Source: Erpobdella octoculata (Eukaryota; Annelida; Clitellata; Hirudinida; Erpobdellidae). From it: a stretch of 64,000 bases of DNA. The position numbers and the translations under genes were made by a program. Below the pieces are notes generated by a model. It saw only the letters and a program-made list of their open reading frames with translations, did no database searches and had not been told where the DNA came from. Numbering within the stretch: the first letter of the stretch is position 1; every line of letters starts with the position of its first letter. Below are positions 1-12,719 of this stretch, piece by piece. Where the stretch lies: contig OZ022238.1 of the NCBI GenBank assembly GCA_963978895.1, positions 8,458,355-8,522,354 of the forward strand, read 5' to 3'.

Positions 1-138
1 GAACTATGACCCTGGTGGCCAGCGTAGCGAAACCGTATAAGACGTCATATGCGATTGCCTCGACAATATTGAATCAGTTAGTCGCACTGTCTCGTTCGCT
101 CGTTGTTTCAAATTAACTGGGATATCTATCTATCTCTA

Positions 139-1198
<1,060 letters not shown>

Positions 1199-1755
1199 CT
1201 TTTCCAGGGGCGAAACTTCCCGTGCAAAACTTCCCCGGGGGCAAAAAAACGGGGGCGAAAAGCCGGGGGGCGAACTTTCCGCATCCTGTATTTTTAAATT
1301 CTTGTTATTGCATCAGACTGGATAAAAAAAGATCTTTATTCATGGAGCCAGTAAAGTGTTTGCGAAGCATCGTGCTTCTGGAGTGAGTGTTGTAAATGAC
1401 AAAAGGGGGTTCCCTCAATTATGAACACAATCAAATTCTCACTAAAAATCCAAGGCAAAAACAGATACTGCTATAAGTAGTCTTTGAACACCGAAAACAA
1501 TTTCCAGACTCCATAAAATCAACGATCTCCTAATTGTGAATTAGCGGTTTTATGATGGACAAATTAGACAATTTTTTTTATATGTCTTACATAAATTCAA
1601 TTTTTGACTGTTTATAACATTTGGAAACATTTAAAGATAACAAAAAATAATAAAAAATTTGGAAAAATGACAACATAATGCATATCATATCAAAAGGAAC
1701 ATAATCTGGGGCTGTCCCATTCATTTACTGAAAAAAGTTTTTTGAGAACCACCCT

Positions 1756-1891
<136 letters not shown>

Positions 1892-2379
1892 GAAGCCATT
1901 TATCTATCAATCAATGGACTCGTTCATACAACCACGTGTCTGTCTGTAGTCAGTTCATCCATCTACAAGGGAACGGTTCTTAGCGTTATCAAATTATTCC
2001 TTGAAAGCCTTCAACAATTGAGCACCACTCACTTGATGACTTTCACACGTTCTTTCTTTCACTCATTTTCGGTTCCTTTCTCGTTGTTTTCTTTCTTCAG
2101 TTTCACGAGCTGCAAAAAAATATTTCTGACACTCTGAAACGTGTATTGTTTGCCAGAAGAAGTGTTGACATTTTCAGACAAAGTTATTCTTTACCAGTTC
2201 TTCCCAATCTCATCTTTTTGTTTTATGTTCTTGTCATCCTTCACAGATTTCTTCTTACGAACTAACAATTAGAAATCTATTTCTTTTCGTTCTCATCGAT
2301 TTTTCTTTTTCCGTTTCCATTGTTCCTTAAAAGCTTTTGTTGCTGCAGTGGTCATCTTTCTTGTATTGTCGCAATCACT

Positions 2380-2437
2380 GTCACCACTACTACCACCACA
2401 ACTACCACCATTACCACCCCACCACCACCACCACCAT

Positions 2438-2507
<70 letters not shown>

Positions 2508-2660
2508 GCTACTACTACCACCACCACCATCATCATCATCGTCATCATCATAATCAACATTATCATCATCATCATCATCATCATCGTCATCATCATCATC
2601 ATCATCATCATCATAATGAACATTATCATAAACATCATCATCATCATCATCATCATCACC
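2380..2660. repeat. Compound trinucleotide tract (CCA/CTA/CAT)n
   Basis: CCACCA, then about 25 CTA units, then (CAT)n with interruptions. It yields open frames on both strands (poly-Thr, poly-Leu, poly-His, poly-Met), none credible. Confidence 0.97.
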
Positions 2661-2835
2661 AGTTTCATTCTCACCGTCATCTGTAATCTTGTTAAATTAC
2701 GCTGTGGGAAAATTAATTTTTTTAAAACGTCACCTTGATTCAAGTAAAACTGATGCCAAACATTGATTTTAAGTTGTTTTTTACAATTTATAAATTCATA
2801 TTTATTGTAGTTATTTATTTTCCATTTATTTGTTA

Positions 2836-2968
<133 letters not shown>

Positions 2969-3354
2969 ATGTGGAAGGGTTTTACAAAAATGATTAACGT
3001 CTGGAAAACACTGAATACACCTAAAAAAGCGACTTCTGGTTTTCATTGTTGCAATAAAAATTAGCTAAAAATGTAATACAATACTACTAAAAAAGCGTTG
3101 TAAAAAAACCAAGTAACTTGTGCAAAATAATAATGGAACTACTGTAAAATTTACTGGAAAAATTAATACATGGCAATTACTTTTCTTAATGTCACAAAAT
3201 GTTTTAAGTTAAATTAAAACCGGTTTAGAATTTATTTAATCAGATTCAAATGAAATAATTATCTATATATATAAATATCCATGTGGTTGTAGTGTTTTTT
3301 TGTTTGCTCATCACATGCGAACATGGATAAGGTTTAGCAAAACCATCTTTGAAA

Positions 3355-3510
3355 AAAATATCCAGTCACCTTAGCAACAAATTTAGCTTAAATTCAGCCA
3401 AGCCACAGAATTGTGGCTGACGGCGGCTTAACAAAAACTTGTCCCTGCTGATGGCTTAAATTCCGCTAAACAAATTTTTTAATTCTTGTCATACCTGGCT
3501 AATGATTTTA
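3355..3510. repeat. Dispersed repeat F, copy 1
   Basis: TTAAATTCAGCCAAGCCAC, AGAATTGTGGCTGACGGCGG and GCTGATGGCTTAAATTCCG are matched at 50370-50515. TCTATATATATAAATATCC at 3261 nearby resembles the TC end of the Helitron-like element. Confidence 0.45.
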
Positions 3511-4394
3511 TATATATATATAAGAAACTACAGTACTAAAACAAATATATTACATTCTTTGTGCAGAAGTCCGAATAAAAAAAACGAACTCCGTTTAAAA
3601 TGTTATATATCTTTATTGGTCCAAAGCTGCATTTACAAGTTTTCAACTTAACGTTTCTAGTTCTGCTTTTCTGCTTTTTAACGAAATTCTCCGATGTTAA
3701 CAACAAATCAGTCGTAATCATTTTTCTTTAGCTGATTTCTTACAAACTGGCCTGCTGCTCATGGATAGCAACACTGATTTTCAGTCGTCATTGCAGTAAT
3801 ACATCATTTTCAGCTAATAAATAATATAACTAGTTTTTTTTGTGTGTGAAGTGATAATGAAAACTCGTAAAAAACGTTGCCATAAAAATATAAAAAAATT
3901 TAAGTTTTCAGTTTAAAATTAATATAATAATAATTATAGATATGACTATTCGTGAAGGGTTAGATATCCGAATATAATAAAAAAAAATCATAAATTTTCA
4001 TTCATAATAATAGTCTGTTTATAAGTTTATAACTTATAGCCAAAGGCTTCGCAATTTTTAAGAATGGGCACCAATTTTTAGTCACCACCCACCTATAATA
4101 AAGGTTGCGTCTATGTACACTTGTACACTTAGTACATTGAGTACACAGCCACTCATTTTAAGAGGGCTCAAGAGGCGTGGTATGTTGTCGGTCAGACTAC
4201 AAGATGAGTTTAGTTTTTTTGGTTTTTTTTTGGTTTTTTTTTCTTGAGATTTTGGGTTCTGCGTTTCTTTTTTTCTTCAAGTGTCGTTGTGAATTAAAAT
4301 GTTATGAAGATGGATAGACTGACTGGCTGTGAAAGAGTGAAAAGAGATGAAAAGAGCAAAGCAGACAGGTGAAAAAAGTAGAAAAGAAGTGGTG

Positions 4395-4605
4395 GAGAGG
4401 TAGGTAGGCGGGTGGGCAGTGAAACAGGCAGACAGGCAGGTGGGCAGGCAGTGAAAGAGGCAGACATGCAGGTAGGCAGGCAGTGAAACAGGCAGACAAG
4501 CAGGTAGGCAGGCATTGAAACAGGCAGACAGGCAGGTGGGCAGGCAGTGAAACAGACAGACAGGTAGGTAGGTAGGCAGACAGGCGGGCGGGCAGAAAAG
4601 CTGGT
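4395..4605. repeat. Higher-order (GGCA/GGTA)n array with embedded GTGAAACAGGCAGACA units
   Basis: A unit of about 40 bases (GGCAGGCAGTGAAACAGGCA, GACAGGCAGGTG) recurs about 5 times. The 205- and 119-residue minus-strand frames rich in LPACLPVSLPA are products of the array. Confidence 0.9.
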
Positions 4606-6342
4606 TATGGATGAATAGACTTTGAAGTTCAAACTGACGAAGAAATATTGCAATAGATTGAAAGAAAAATACGTTCACGGGAATAAAATAAAATAAAAAC
4701 ATATATTTTAAAATACATGTGAAAATTAAAAAAATGTTTTTTAAATGTTTCCAAGCTGTCAATTGGGCAAGAAATTGAATCTTATATAAAAACAATAAAA
4801 ACTTAATTAAAAGTCTAAATTTGAAAAATATAATAAAATAAAGTAAACAACTAAAATTATAAAAAAAAATCACAGAACGATTTAAAAACAACATGGCTTA
4901 CTTCCGTTTCTTTTCAATATAAAAACAATGACAACATGCGGCACATCCCTTCCCATGTTTTTTCTTCCTCCAACTTCATTTTTTCTCTCTTTTCATTTTT
5001 TTCTGTTTCATTTTTTCATTTGCTATTTCTTGTTTTTTTTTCTTAAGACGGGACTTGGACGTTGTTCTTTCACCAGCAAAGAACTATCAATCAATTATAT
5101 TGCGTTACTTGCTGATGCATTCTTTTTAAATGCTCATCTGCTGCCTTTTTTTTCATTTTTTTCTAGAACAATTTTTTAACTATCTTTAAGAATGTTTTCA
5201 CTTAACCCTGTTTTAATATAAAAAAAATATCATTTCATGCAAAATAACTTCTAGTTCTTTTCGACAATTCTATCTTATCGTTGACTTTCATCGGCTTATT
5301 CTACCTCTCCATTTCTTATCCTTTCTTTTTTGTCTTTCTCTCTTAAACTCTCTTTTTGCATGATTTTTTATTAACTTTAACTTCTTCAGGATTATGTAAT
5401 TTAAAATTTATCCACTTCCCTACCATCGTTCGTTTTCAATTATTAGGACAGTTGCTTACAATGTGGAACAATGTGCAGTTGTCTAAAATCAGAAAAAAAT
5501 TCAGTAGAAATATATTTTTGTCTGTTAAATAACAGTCTCGGCCTTGGCTAGTGGCTGGCAAGCGTAGTAGTGGCCAATAGCAGTTTGTCAGCAACTTTTT
5601 TTTTCAGTTTACTTTGACCGGGATAATATTTTGACGACACGATTCTGCTTAAAAAATTTTAAAGAGAAGGAAAAAAGCTAATATTGCAAAAGAAAACTAT
5701 TTACAGGATGGTTACAGAATAAAAGAAACTGACGAAGAGCGTCAAGTTATATTGATTTGTAGGCAAAAAATAAAGTTTTTACAAACGATTTTTCAACAAA
5801 ACTAACAATTTTGAAATAATAATATAACTAAATAATAATAATAATTGATTATTTTGTCACACCACGTTTTTTTACGCTGTAAAAATAAAAAAATAATTCT
5901 TTGACTATAAGCAATTTGTTAACACGCAGCCCTACAGAGCTAACAGTAAAATTCTATAACTCATAACGTGGGTCGCATTTCAGAATATAAAACGAATGCG
6001 AACCAAGTTGTGTTAACAAATTTTATATAACCAGAGATTTTTTTAGTGCGTTAGAGAAAAGGTTTTTTAAGTATTATTAATTAACTCTTTCTAGTTATAA
6101 TTTCTGTAAAATTTTGCTTTCATTGACAAATTTTTATTTAACTTTTTATAGAGAGAAAAAAAAGATAAAGATTGTGTGAGAGAGAAATTCTTCAATATTA
6201 ATTTGGACAAACAAGAAAGCAAGTTAAAATAACCATGGTAAATAAAAAATTAAAAACATGCTTTAAAAAATGTTTCAAAAATCCAAACTAAAACTTATAT
6301 ATCGTAGTAGTATATAATCGGTCAAGTATATGCTTATGTCAA

Positions 6343-6593
6343 ACAAGTAAAGGAAAAAACTAGTTTTTAACACAAACTTTAATTTTAAATAACTCGATTT
6401 AGAAATACGAAAGATGTCCAAATAAAGTTTTTTTTTATTGAATCATGTATTGTCATCCAATATAAAGCTATGCTGAACGTTTCAGTTTCCTAGCTAGTCA
6501 AAAAGCTGGTTAAATTTCACTTGCAAGATTTGCGTACAGACACACACACACACACACACAAACAGAGATTGTAATCTAAATAAAAGTTTGAAA
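6343..6593 (+). repeat. Dispersed repeat A, copy 1
   Basis: About 250 bases shared with 21714-22202, 53147-53405 and 63217-63440. Landmarks in order: AACACAAACTTTAATTT, ATACGAAAGATGT, ATTGTCATCCAATATAAAGC, CCTAGCTAGTCAAAAAGCTG, TTTGCGTACAGA, a (CA)n run, then AACAGAGATTGTAA and CTAAATAAAAGTTTG. Probably the core of the Helitron-like family at 21588. Confidence 0.75.
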
Positions 6594-7463
6594 AAGTGGG
6601 GGGCTACAAATATTTCATTCGAGTGATTTAAAACAATGCGATGAAAATGTTCAATAGATTTACGCAATTGATCATTTGTGTTCAGGAAATGGAGTGCCCC
6701 ACAACTCAACAGCCCCACAGCCCCGTAGTACAGTGCTTCATTTTCAATTTTGTTACATTGGCATATACTCGACCGCTCATAATATTACGATTAGAAAGTT
6801 ATATCTTACCTTTTTAGAGTATTTTTAAAAACATGTTTTTAATTTTTTTTTAAATTATAATATTAATTTTTTTTTATTATTATTTTGCTTGTTACTTTTT
6901 TTTCCCTTTCTTCGTACGGCACCATTTATTCAAATAGGCCCATCAATCAACTGGTGCCAGTGAGAGGCTGAGAGAGGTGCGAGCTTTGTGCTTACGATGA
7001 ATGTCAGTGTATCGGGGATGCCTTGTTGAGTGGATGGAAGATGGAGGGTGGGAAGAAGAAACAGAAAATAAGAAAAAAAAGAAAAAAATGCTTAGGAACA
7101 AATAAAAACAAAACTTTGAAGATATAAAACCAAAATTTATACAAAATTAGACCAATGTTCAAATAGACTCAAAGTCTTCTTATCTTTTGCACATCTCTCT
7201 GATTCTCTTTTCTCTTTTTTCTCTTTCTCTTTTTGTTTTTTTCTTTTTATTTCTATCTCTAATTCATTCTAGTTTTTTTTTCAACATCTTTCTTTTCTGT
7301 TGTGTTTTCTCATTCCTTCCATTTTCGCACAGTTTCTTACAATCCATCTATGACTGACTGTGCGTGATCGTGCAAGAAAGTATAAATTCAACAGAATGAA
7401 ATTTCATTGAAATGATGAAACTTGTCCTCTCGATAATTTTTAATTGTCCGCCGCCACCGCCGC

Positions 7464-7511
7464 CATCATCATCATCATCATCATCATAATCATCGTCATC
7501 ATCATCATCAT

Positions 7512-7548
<37 letters not shown>

Positions 7549-7625
7549 GTCGTCGTCGTCGTCATCATCATCATAATTATCATCATCATAATCATCGTCA
7601 TCATCATCATCATCATCATCATCGC
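7464..7625. repeat. (CAT)n microsatellite with CGT and AAT interruptions
   Basis: Long ATC/CAT tract with several interruptions, next to the PH-like exon at 7724. Confidence 0.95.
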
Positions 7626-7723
7626 GATCATTACCATCGTTGATATATTAATAGTTACCATAACCACCACCATTGTCATCATCAGCCCCAGCATCATTAT
7701 CATCAGTATTATCATCATCACCA

Positions 7724-7966
7724 TCAAAGCACCACTACTATAATCACAGCCACCAGCGAGTCACTAGCTCCATTTATGTCTGGCGATGCGTCACGGTTGA
7801 TTAACGTCGATTTAAGACGAAAGACTGCTGGAGCGACCAGCGAATCATGCGGAGCGTAATAATACAGACTCTCCCCTTTCGAGGCGATAAGATTTCCCTG
7901 TCCAAAAAGTAGTCCCCCCTGCTTCTTCCGGTGCGTCATCCAACCAGATTGCTCGACTCGCTCCAT
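7724..7966 (-). CDS. Orphan exon-like ORF resembling the first half of a PH domain
   Basis: An 80-codon ORF in a stretch richer in GC and with more balanced codons than its surroundings. It reads MERVEQSGWMTHRKKQG, then LIASKGESLYYYAPHDS and FRLKSTLINRDAS. The order G-W-(M/L)-T-x-R, then L-Y-Y-Y and a following hydrophobic-Leu strand, is what the first strands of a PH domain look like, but the usual W-K-x-R-W-F block is absent. Translation then runs into a trinucleotide tract, so a donor such as GACTCGCTG|gtggct near 7752 would be expected. I found no convincing following exon at lower coordinates. It may be the first exon of a gene, a pseudogene fragment, or chance. Confidence 0.3.
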   Translation of the reverse strand: MERVEQSGWMTHRKKQGGLLFGQGNLIASKGESLYYYAPHDSLVAPAVFRLKSTLINRDASPDINGASDSLVAVIIVVVL

Positions 7967-8957
7967 TGACGTCTTTCTATAGCTTTAACTGTTTTACTTT
8001 GTTCACTTTTCTTCAACCATTTAATTAGTAAATCAGTTTTTAATTAATTTCTATCGTTAAAATTTAAATTTTTACATGCATTTATTTTGCTCTAAATCGT
8101 TTTTCCGCGTCTATCCTTTTGATATATCAAATACCGTATCAATTATTTATCCACATTCAATCATTTGTGTACTCATTTATTCATCTACTCAGATACATAT
8201 ACACACATACACACTCACACACACATTACCTTCCTCATTCGTCCATCCAGACACTTTAAGCGCTTTTTCATTTTTTTGCTGGGAAAAAAAGCGAAAGACA
8301 AAACAGAAAAGATGGACTAATGACCGTTCATTCGCCATTTTGTGATTCAGTATTCTTTCAATGGAAAGCTTTCCATAACTCGTTTATCCTTTATTTGTGT
8401 TCTGACCTCTTCATCATTCTTGCTCCAACTCCCACTACGCACACCACATCCATCCAGTGGCGTGACAACTATATGCAGTGGGGGGGGGCCGGATAAAGTC
8501 CAGGAGCCCCCAAGATCAAAGGAACATCCGAGCTCTGTGTTATTTTTTGTTAAAGTGGTTTGTTAATTCAAGCAAACATCGGGTTGCTTTTGCTGGTTTT
8601 AATTAGTTTATTAATGTTGTAATTTGTTATTTATGTTAAAATTTGTTATTTATGTTGTAATTTGTTATTTATGTTAAATTTTGTCTTATCGTTCTTCTGT
8701 TTTGACACGCTGCATTCTCAGACTGTTTTTGAACTGCTCTCTGAGCTTGTATTATAAAAATTTCAAAAAATCAAATGATTTTTTGAAATTTATCTTGTGG
8801 AAACCACTTATCAGAAACAAGGACGTCATTTAAAAGGGATGCGGGGGGGGGGGGGGTCCGCTGCTTCTTTCCCGAAATTAAAGTGCGCCCTTCTTCACGC
8901 TAAATTGGGTCCTCTTGACTTTGAAGTGGACTCCACAAAATAGAGATTTTTTGGTTC

Positions 8958-9078
8958 TGGGTAAGTCTCTACAACTACCTTCCCTGATCATCAGCTATTT
9001 AGGTAAGTCTCTACAACTACCTTCCAGCAGCTATTTAGGTAAGTCTCTACAACTACCTTCCCTGATCAGCAGCTATTT
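8958..9078. repeat. Tandem repeat of about 42 bp, 3 copies
   Basis: GGTAAGTCTCTACAACTACC, TTCC, a variable TGATCATCAGCTATTT, three times. The first and third units share the full spacer; the second is shorter. Confidence 0.85.
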
Positions 9079-9113
9079 TGAAAAAAAAAGTTTTTGGAAA
9101 TTTGTTTGGAAAC

Positions 9114-9125
9114 TTACCTACAGTT

Positions 9126-9166
<41 letters not shown>

Positions 9167-9335
9167 ATAGTTTATAGTCCTTTACACCAAGTGTTTTAAG
9201 ACTGAATTGGCTGTATGTAGGAAGCACATAAGTACTTCCTGTCGTGGATCAAAGTTTGATCCTTTTAACTGTCCCTCCTCCTTCATCCAGGCTTGGGACT
9301 GGCTCGCAATTAGCGAGGCGGAGTTACCTACAGTT
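9114..9335 (-). mobile_element. RTE/SINE-like retroposon copy with poly(A) and perfect 12-bp target duplication
   Basis: Poly(T) at about 9127-9163 (poly(A) on the minus strand) joins a body ending near 9323. Both borders carry TTACCTACAGTT (9114-9125 and 9324-9335), a perfect 12-bp duplication showing target-primed integration. The body is nearly identical to the copy at 52714-52904. The stretch GTCCCAAGCCTGGATAAAGG resembles 3' ends of RTE-type LINEs, but a SINE cannot be excluded. Confidence 0.8.
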
Positions 9336-9783
9336 GTCCCCTGTCATCAGTTTTCTCGAGAAAAAAAAAAATTGCAAAATATTTTGAAAACGTATCTATG
9401 CTTCTTCCCTTTCCTCTCCCTAGTCATCAGCTATTTTGGAACAAAAAATTGAAGAAAATTTTGAAATATTTTGTAAAAAAAAAGAGCATCATGAGGAAAA
9501 TATTTGGAACGTGTAGGTCCTTTCAACATCGTGCCCCCTCTCTCATGGTTTTGCTGAAATGACGTCCCTATTATTTTTTTTTTCAAAAATGTGGTTAAAC
9601 TCACTTACACCTATGAAGAGTTCTGAAAGCACCCAACTGACCCCAGGACCACCGTTTTAGGATGGGATTCAGAGGGAACGGTAAGTGGCCATGAGCTCCA
9701 TACTTTTCTTGTGCAAGGACCATGCCGAAGTTGTTACGCCTACGCCTCTGCATCTATGGTTATACCTACATATAATATCTAAC

Positions 9784-9845
9784 TTACACACACACACACA
9801 CACACACAAACACACACATACAATCACTAACCCCCCCCCCCCCCC
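9784..9845. repeat. (CA)n tract and poly(C) run
   Basis: (AC)n at 9784-9818, then a run of about 15 C at 9831-9845, followed by a GC-balanced stretch to 9970 without a recognisable gene. Confidence 0.85.
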
Positions 9846-10171
9846 ACCGCGCTAAACCTCCGAAAAGAGTTCCAAGCGATTAGTTCGAATGGAAAGTTTG
9901 ACGACCGACGTAAAGTTATTTATAGCTCCAATGAAGTTGCGGCCGATTTATATACGCCAGGATTCCAAGTTTTTAATTAAAATTTAATTTAATTTTTTGT
10001 TATTTTTAATATATTAAAGCAAAGAATTCAGTTTAACTAGCATCTCATCTTTTCAATCTTGTCTATCATTCGCAAAAACTTTTATTTCAACCATTATGTA
10101 AACTGTAAACTAAATTTCACACCAGAAAATAATGCTCCAGACGAGATTCAAATTTTATAAACTGAAATAAA

Positions 10172-10246
10172 CTCTAGCATTTTTGCCCGGAGTTTTTAGA
10201 GGTTTGTTTCTCTCGTTGTTTCTCTCTCTCTCGTTTTTATCTTTGC

Positions 10247-10288
<42 letters not shown>

Positions 10289-10466
10289 TGTTTCCCTCTC
10301 TCACTCCCCCTCTTCATTTCCGTCTTCTCTCTTCCTCATCTTCGGGAACGGGAGAGCAAGCGGGAATGGGAAAGCGACCGAGAGCGGGAAAGCAAGCGGG
10401 GAATGAAACGGGAGTGAGAAAAAATAATAGAAAAATCTCTAAAAACCCCGGGCACCCCGCTAGTAG
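10172..10466. mobile_element. Two Helitron-like 3' ends facing outward (inverted pair)
   Basis: The left border CTAGCATTTTTGCCCGGAG, TTTTTAGAGG and the right border CTCTAAAAACCCCGGGCACC, CCGCTAGT are inverted copies of the 3' end of the element at 21588-22405. A (CT)n tract and a G/A-rich block lie between. The frame across it is low-complexity and not a gene. Confidence 0.45.
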
Positions 10467-10732
10467 ATTTATAAAAAAATGAAGTAAATTAAAATTTAAT
10501 TAAATTTTTTTTTAACTGTATAAAAACTTAAAATCTCTTTAAAAACAATGATTTTGTAGAAGCAGTCACGTAGCTGAGTTGTTGGTGTTTTCAAGTATTC
10601 GTGTTTGTGGCTTCAAGCGAGCTGATTTGAGATTATATGTAGAGCATATATATAAAAATATAGGTTAAAAGATTATGGGCAAAAAATTGAAACAGGAAGA
10701 CGAAAACATAAATAAAGAGAGAGAAGGAGGGG

Positions 10733-10734
<2 letters not shown>

Positions 10735-10797
<63 letters not shown>

Positions 10798-10800
10798 AGA
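10735..10800. repeat. (AG)n microsatellite
   Basis: About 30 AG units in an A/G-rich context; poly Arg-Glu and Leu-Ser frames are artefacts. Confidence 0.95.
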
Positions 10801-10997
10801 CGAGGAATAGACATATGGAGCAACAGGAAGAAAAAAATGAAAAGAGATAAAGAAAAAAAATAGAATGAATTTATAGACACCTTGTTGTATCCTTAGTAAC
10901 ACTAAGGAGACATTGCATCTTAAGACCTCATGAACCCGAGCTGCGACTAGACAATCTAACAGCGATTCAATTCTATTTTTAACATGACGGTCGCGGC

Positions 10998-11510
<513 letters not shown>

Positions 11511-12232
11511 AAAGGAAAATGGCGAACATAAGGACGATAATGTGTGATGATGCATCGATAATGGCGACGATGACAATGATGTAGGCATAACATTAGAAAC
11601 ATAAAAAAATGTGAGTTTTAAACCAGAATTATTTTGTTTAGTTAAAAGTTTTTTTCTAAAAACATTTCATTAATTCGATGTTTTTTGCTGTTCTCTTTCC
11701 TTTTTTCTCCATTTCTCTCTCCCCACTCTATCTTTCTCGCTCCGAATAACGATCGACCATTTTGTACAGTCGCCTGAATGGCCTCTCCTTAGAGTAAACT
11801 TCATCATGCTAACGGGCTTTTACTGCCGAGAGAAGCAAGCTTAAAATGTGACCAACAAACAGCCTATAATAACTTTATTTCAAATAATTCGACTTATTTC
11901 TCAGATTTATAATCGAAATTTAACATTAAGAACGGATTAAACATAAAAAACTAATTTCCAAAAATATTAAATATTGTTACTTCTCCATATAGACAAAAAA
12001 GAGAAAAATTTTATTACAAATTAGACTTGGAGAATTTAATAACTTGTTGACTGGGTAAAAACAGGATAAACCAAGTTAAGAAAAATTATTGAATGAAAAA
12101 AAAGAAGAGAAAAAGTAGTCAACCTAGCCTCATAAAAGTGAATCGAGATATAAAGAGGATTTCACCTCTCGCTAGAATTGACAAAATCGGGCGTCGGTTG
12201 CGGCAATTCCGCGGCAGAACCACGGCGTTTAA

Positions 12233-12373
12233 ATGTCGTTGAGAAGATTAGATGAAACTTACGAGAAACGTGACATGGACCAGCAGTACCCCAACTACTA
12301 TTCCCTAGTCTTGCCACACACAAAAAATGAGATTGAGGCAACTCTCAAGAAAGTCGTTTTTGTCTTTCAATAG
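12233..12373 (+). CDS. Small ORF, 46 aa, unknown
   Basis: ATG at 12233 to TAG at 12371-12373, reading MSLRRLDETYEKRDMDQQYP and then NYYSLVLPHTKNEIEATLKK. Composition is mixed and hydrophilic, unlike the simple-repeat ORFs around it, and it lies in a locally GC-richer stretch (about 12170-12310). It ends about 80 bases before a 24-bp minisatellite. No domain is recognised and there is no support beyond the open frame. Confidence 0.2.
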   Translation: MSLRRLDETYEKRDMDQQYPNYYSLVLPHTKNEIEATLKKVVFVFQ

Positions 12374-12451
12374 GACGTTATATTGGTATCGACGCATAAC
12401 TTTCACAGGCGACAAACTTCGTGATTGGCAGCAATTCCTCATTTCCAGATA

Positions 12452-12715
12452 TCTTCTTCGCTGCTTATATAGATATCTTCTACGCTGCTTATATAGATAT
12501 CTTCTTCGCTGCTTATATAGATATCTTCTACGCTGCTTATATAGATATCTTCTACGCTGCTTATATAGATATCTTCTACGCTGCTTATATAGATATCTTC
12601 TACGCTGCTTATATAGATATCTTCTACGCTGCTTATATAGATATCTTCTTCGCTGCTTATATAGATATCTTCTACGCTGCTTATATAGATATCTTCTTCT
12701 CTGCTTAGATATCTT
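12452..12715. repeat. 24-bp minisatellite, about 11 copies
   Basis: Unit ATATCTTCTACGCTGCTTAT plus ATAG, varying only at one base (TAC or TTC). As 24 is a multiple of 3, it keeps several frames open on both strands (YRYLLRCL, IFYAAYID, EDIYISSV). No start or promoter context supports translation. Confidence 0.95.
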
Positions 12716-12719
12716 CTAC

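Larger units (their letters stand above)
2969..7440. other. Gene-free AT-rich stretch
   Basis: Apart from repeats F and A and the array at 4395 it shows no exon-like sequence on either strand. T-rich runs such as 4200-4275 and 4960-5170 give short hydrophobic frames only. Confidence 0.5.
8817..9568. mobile_element. Possible inverted-repeat element carrying a retroposon insertion
   Basis: AAGGACGTCATTT near 8818 and AAATGACGTCCCT near 9555 are inverted and resemble the ends of the hAT-like element at 61152 (CAGGGACGTAAATT). A poly-G run, a 42-bp tandem repeat and a complete retroposon copy (9126-9323) lie inside. No target duplication is evident, so the assignment is weak. Confidence 0.35.

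Noticed and set aside
4277..4894. 205-codon Cys/Pro/Leu-rich minus-strand frame
   Set aside because: The LPACLPVSLPA repeats derive from a GGCA/GGTA tandem array; the N-terminal part is AT-rich non-coding translation.
12452..12715. CRISPR-like array
   Set aside because: Units are directly adjacent with no unique spacers and the genome is eukaryotic; it is a 24-bp minisatellite. The same applies to 15054-15235, 29590-29892 and 56588-56722.
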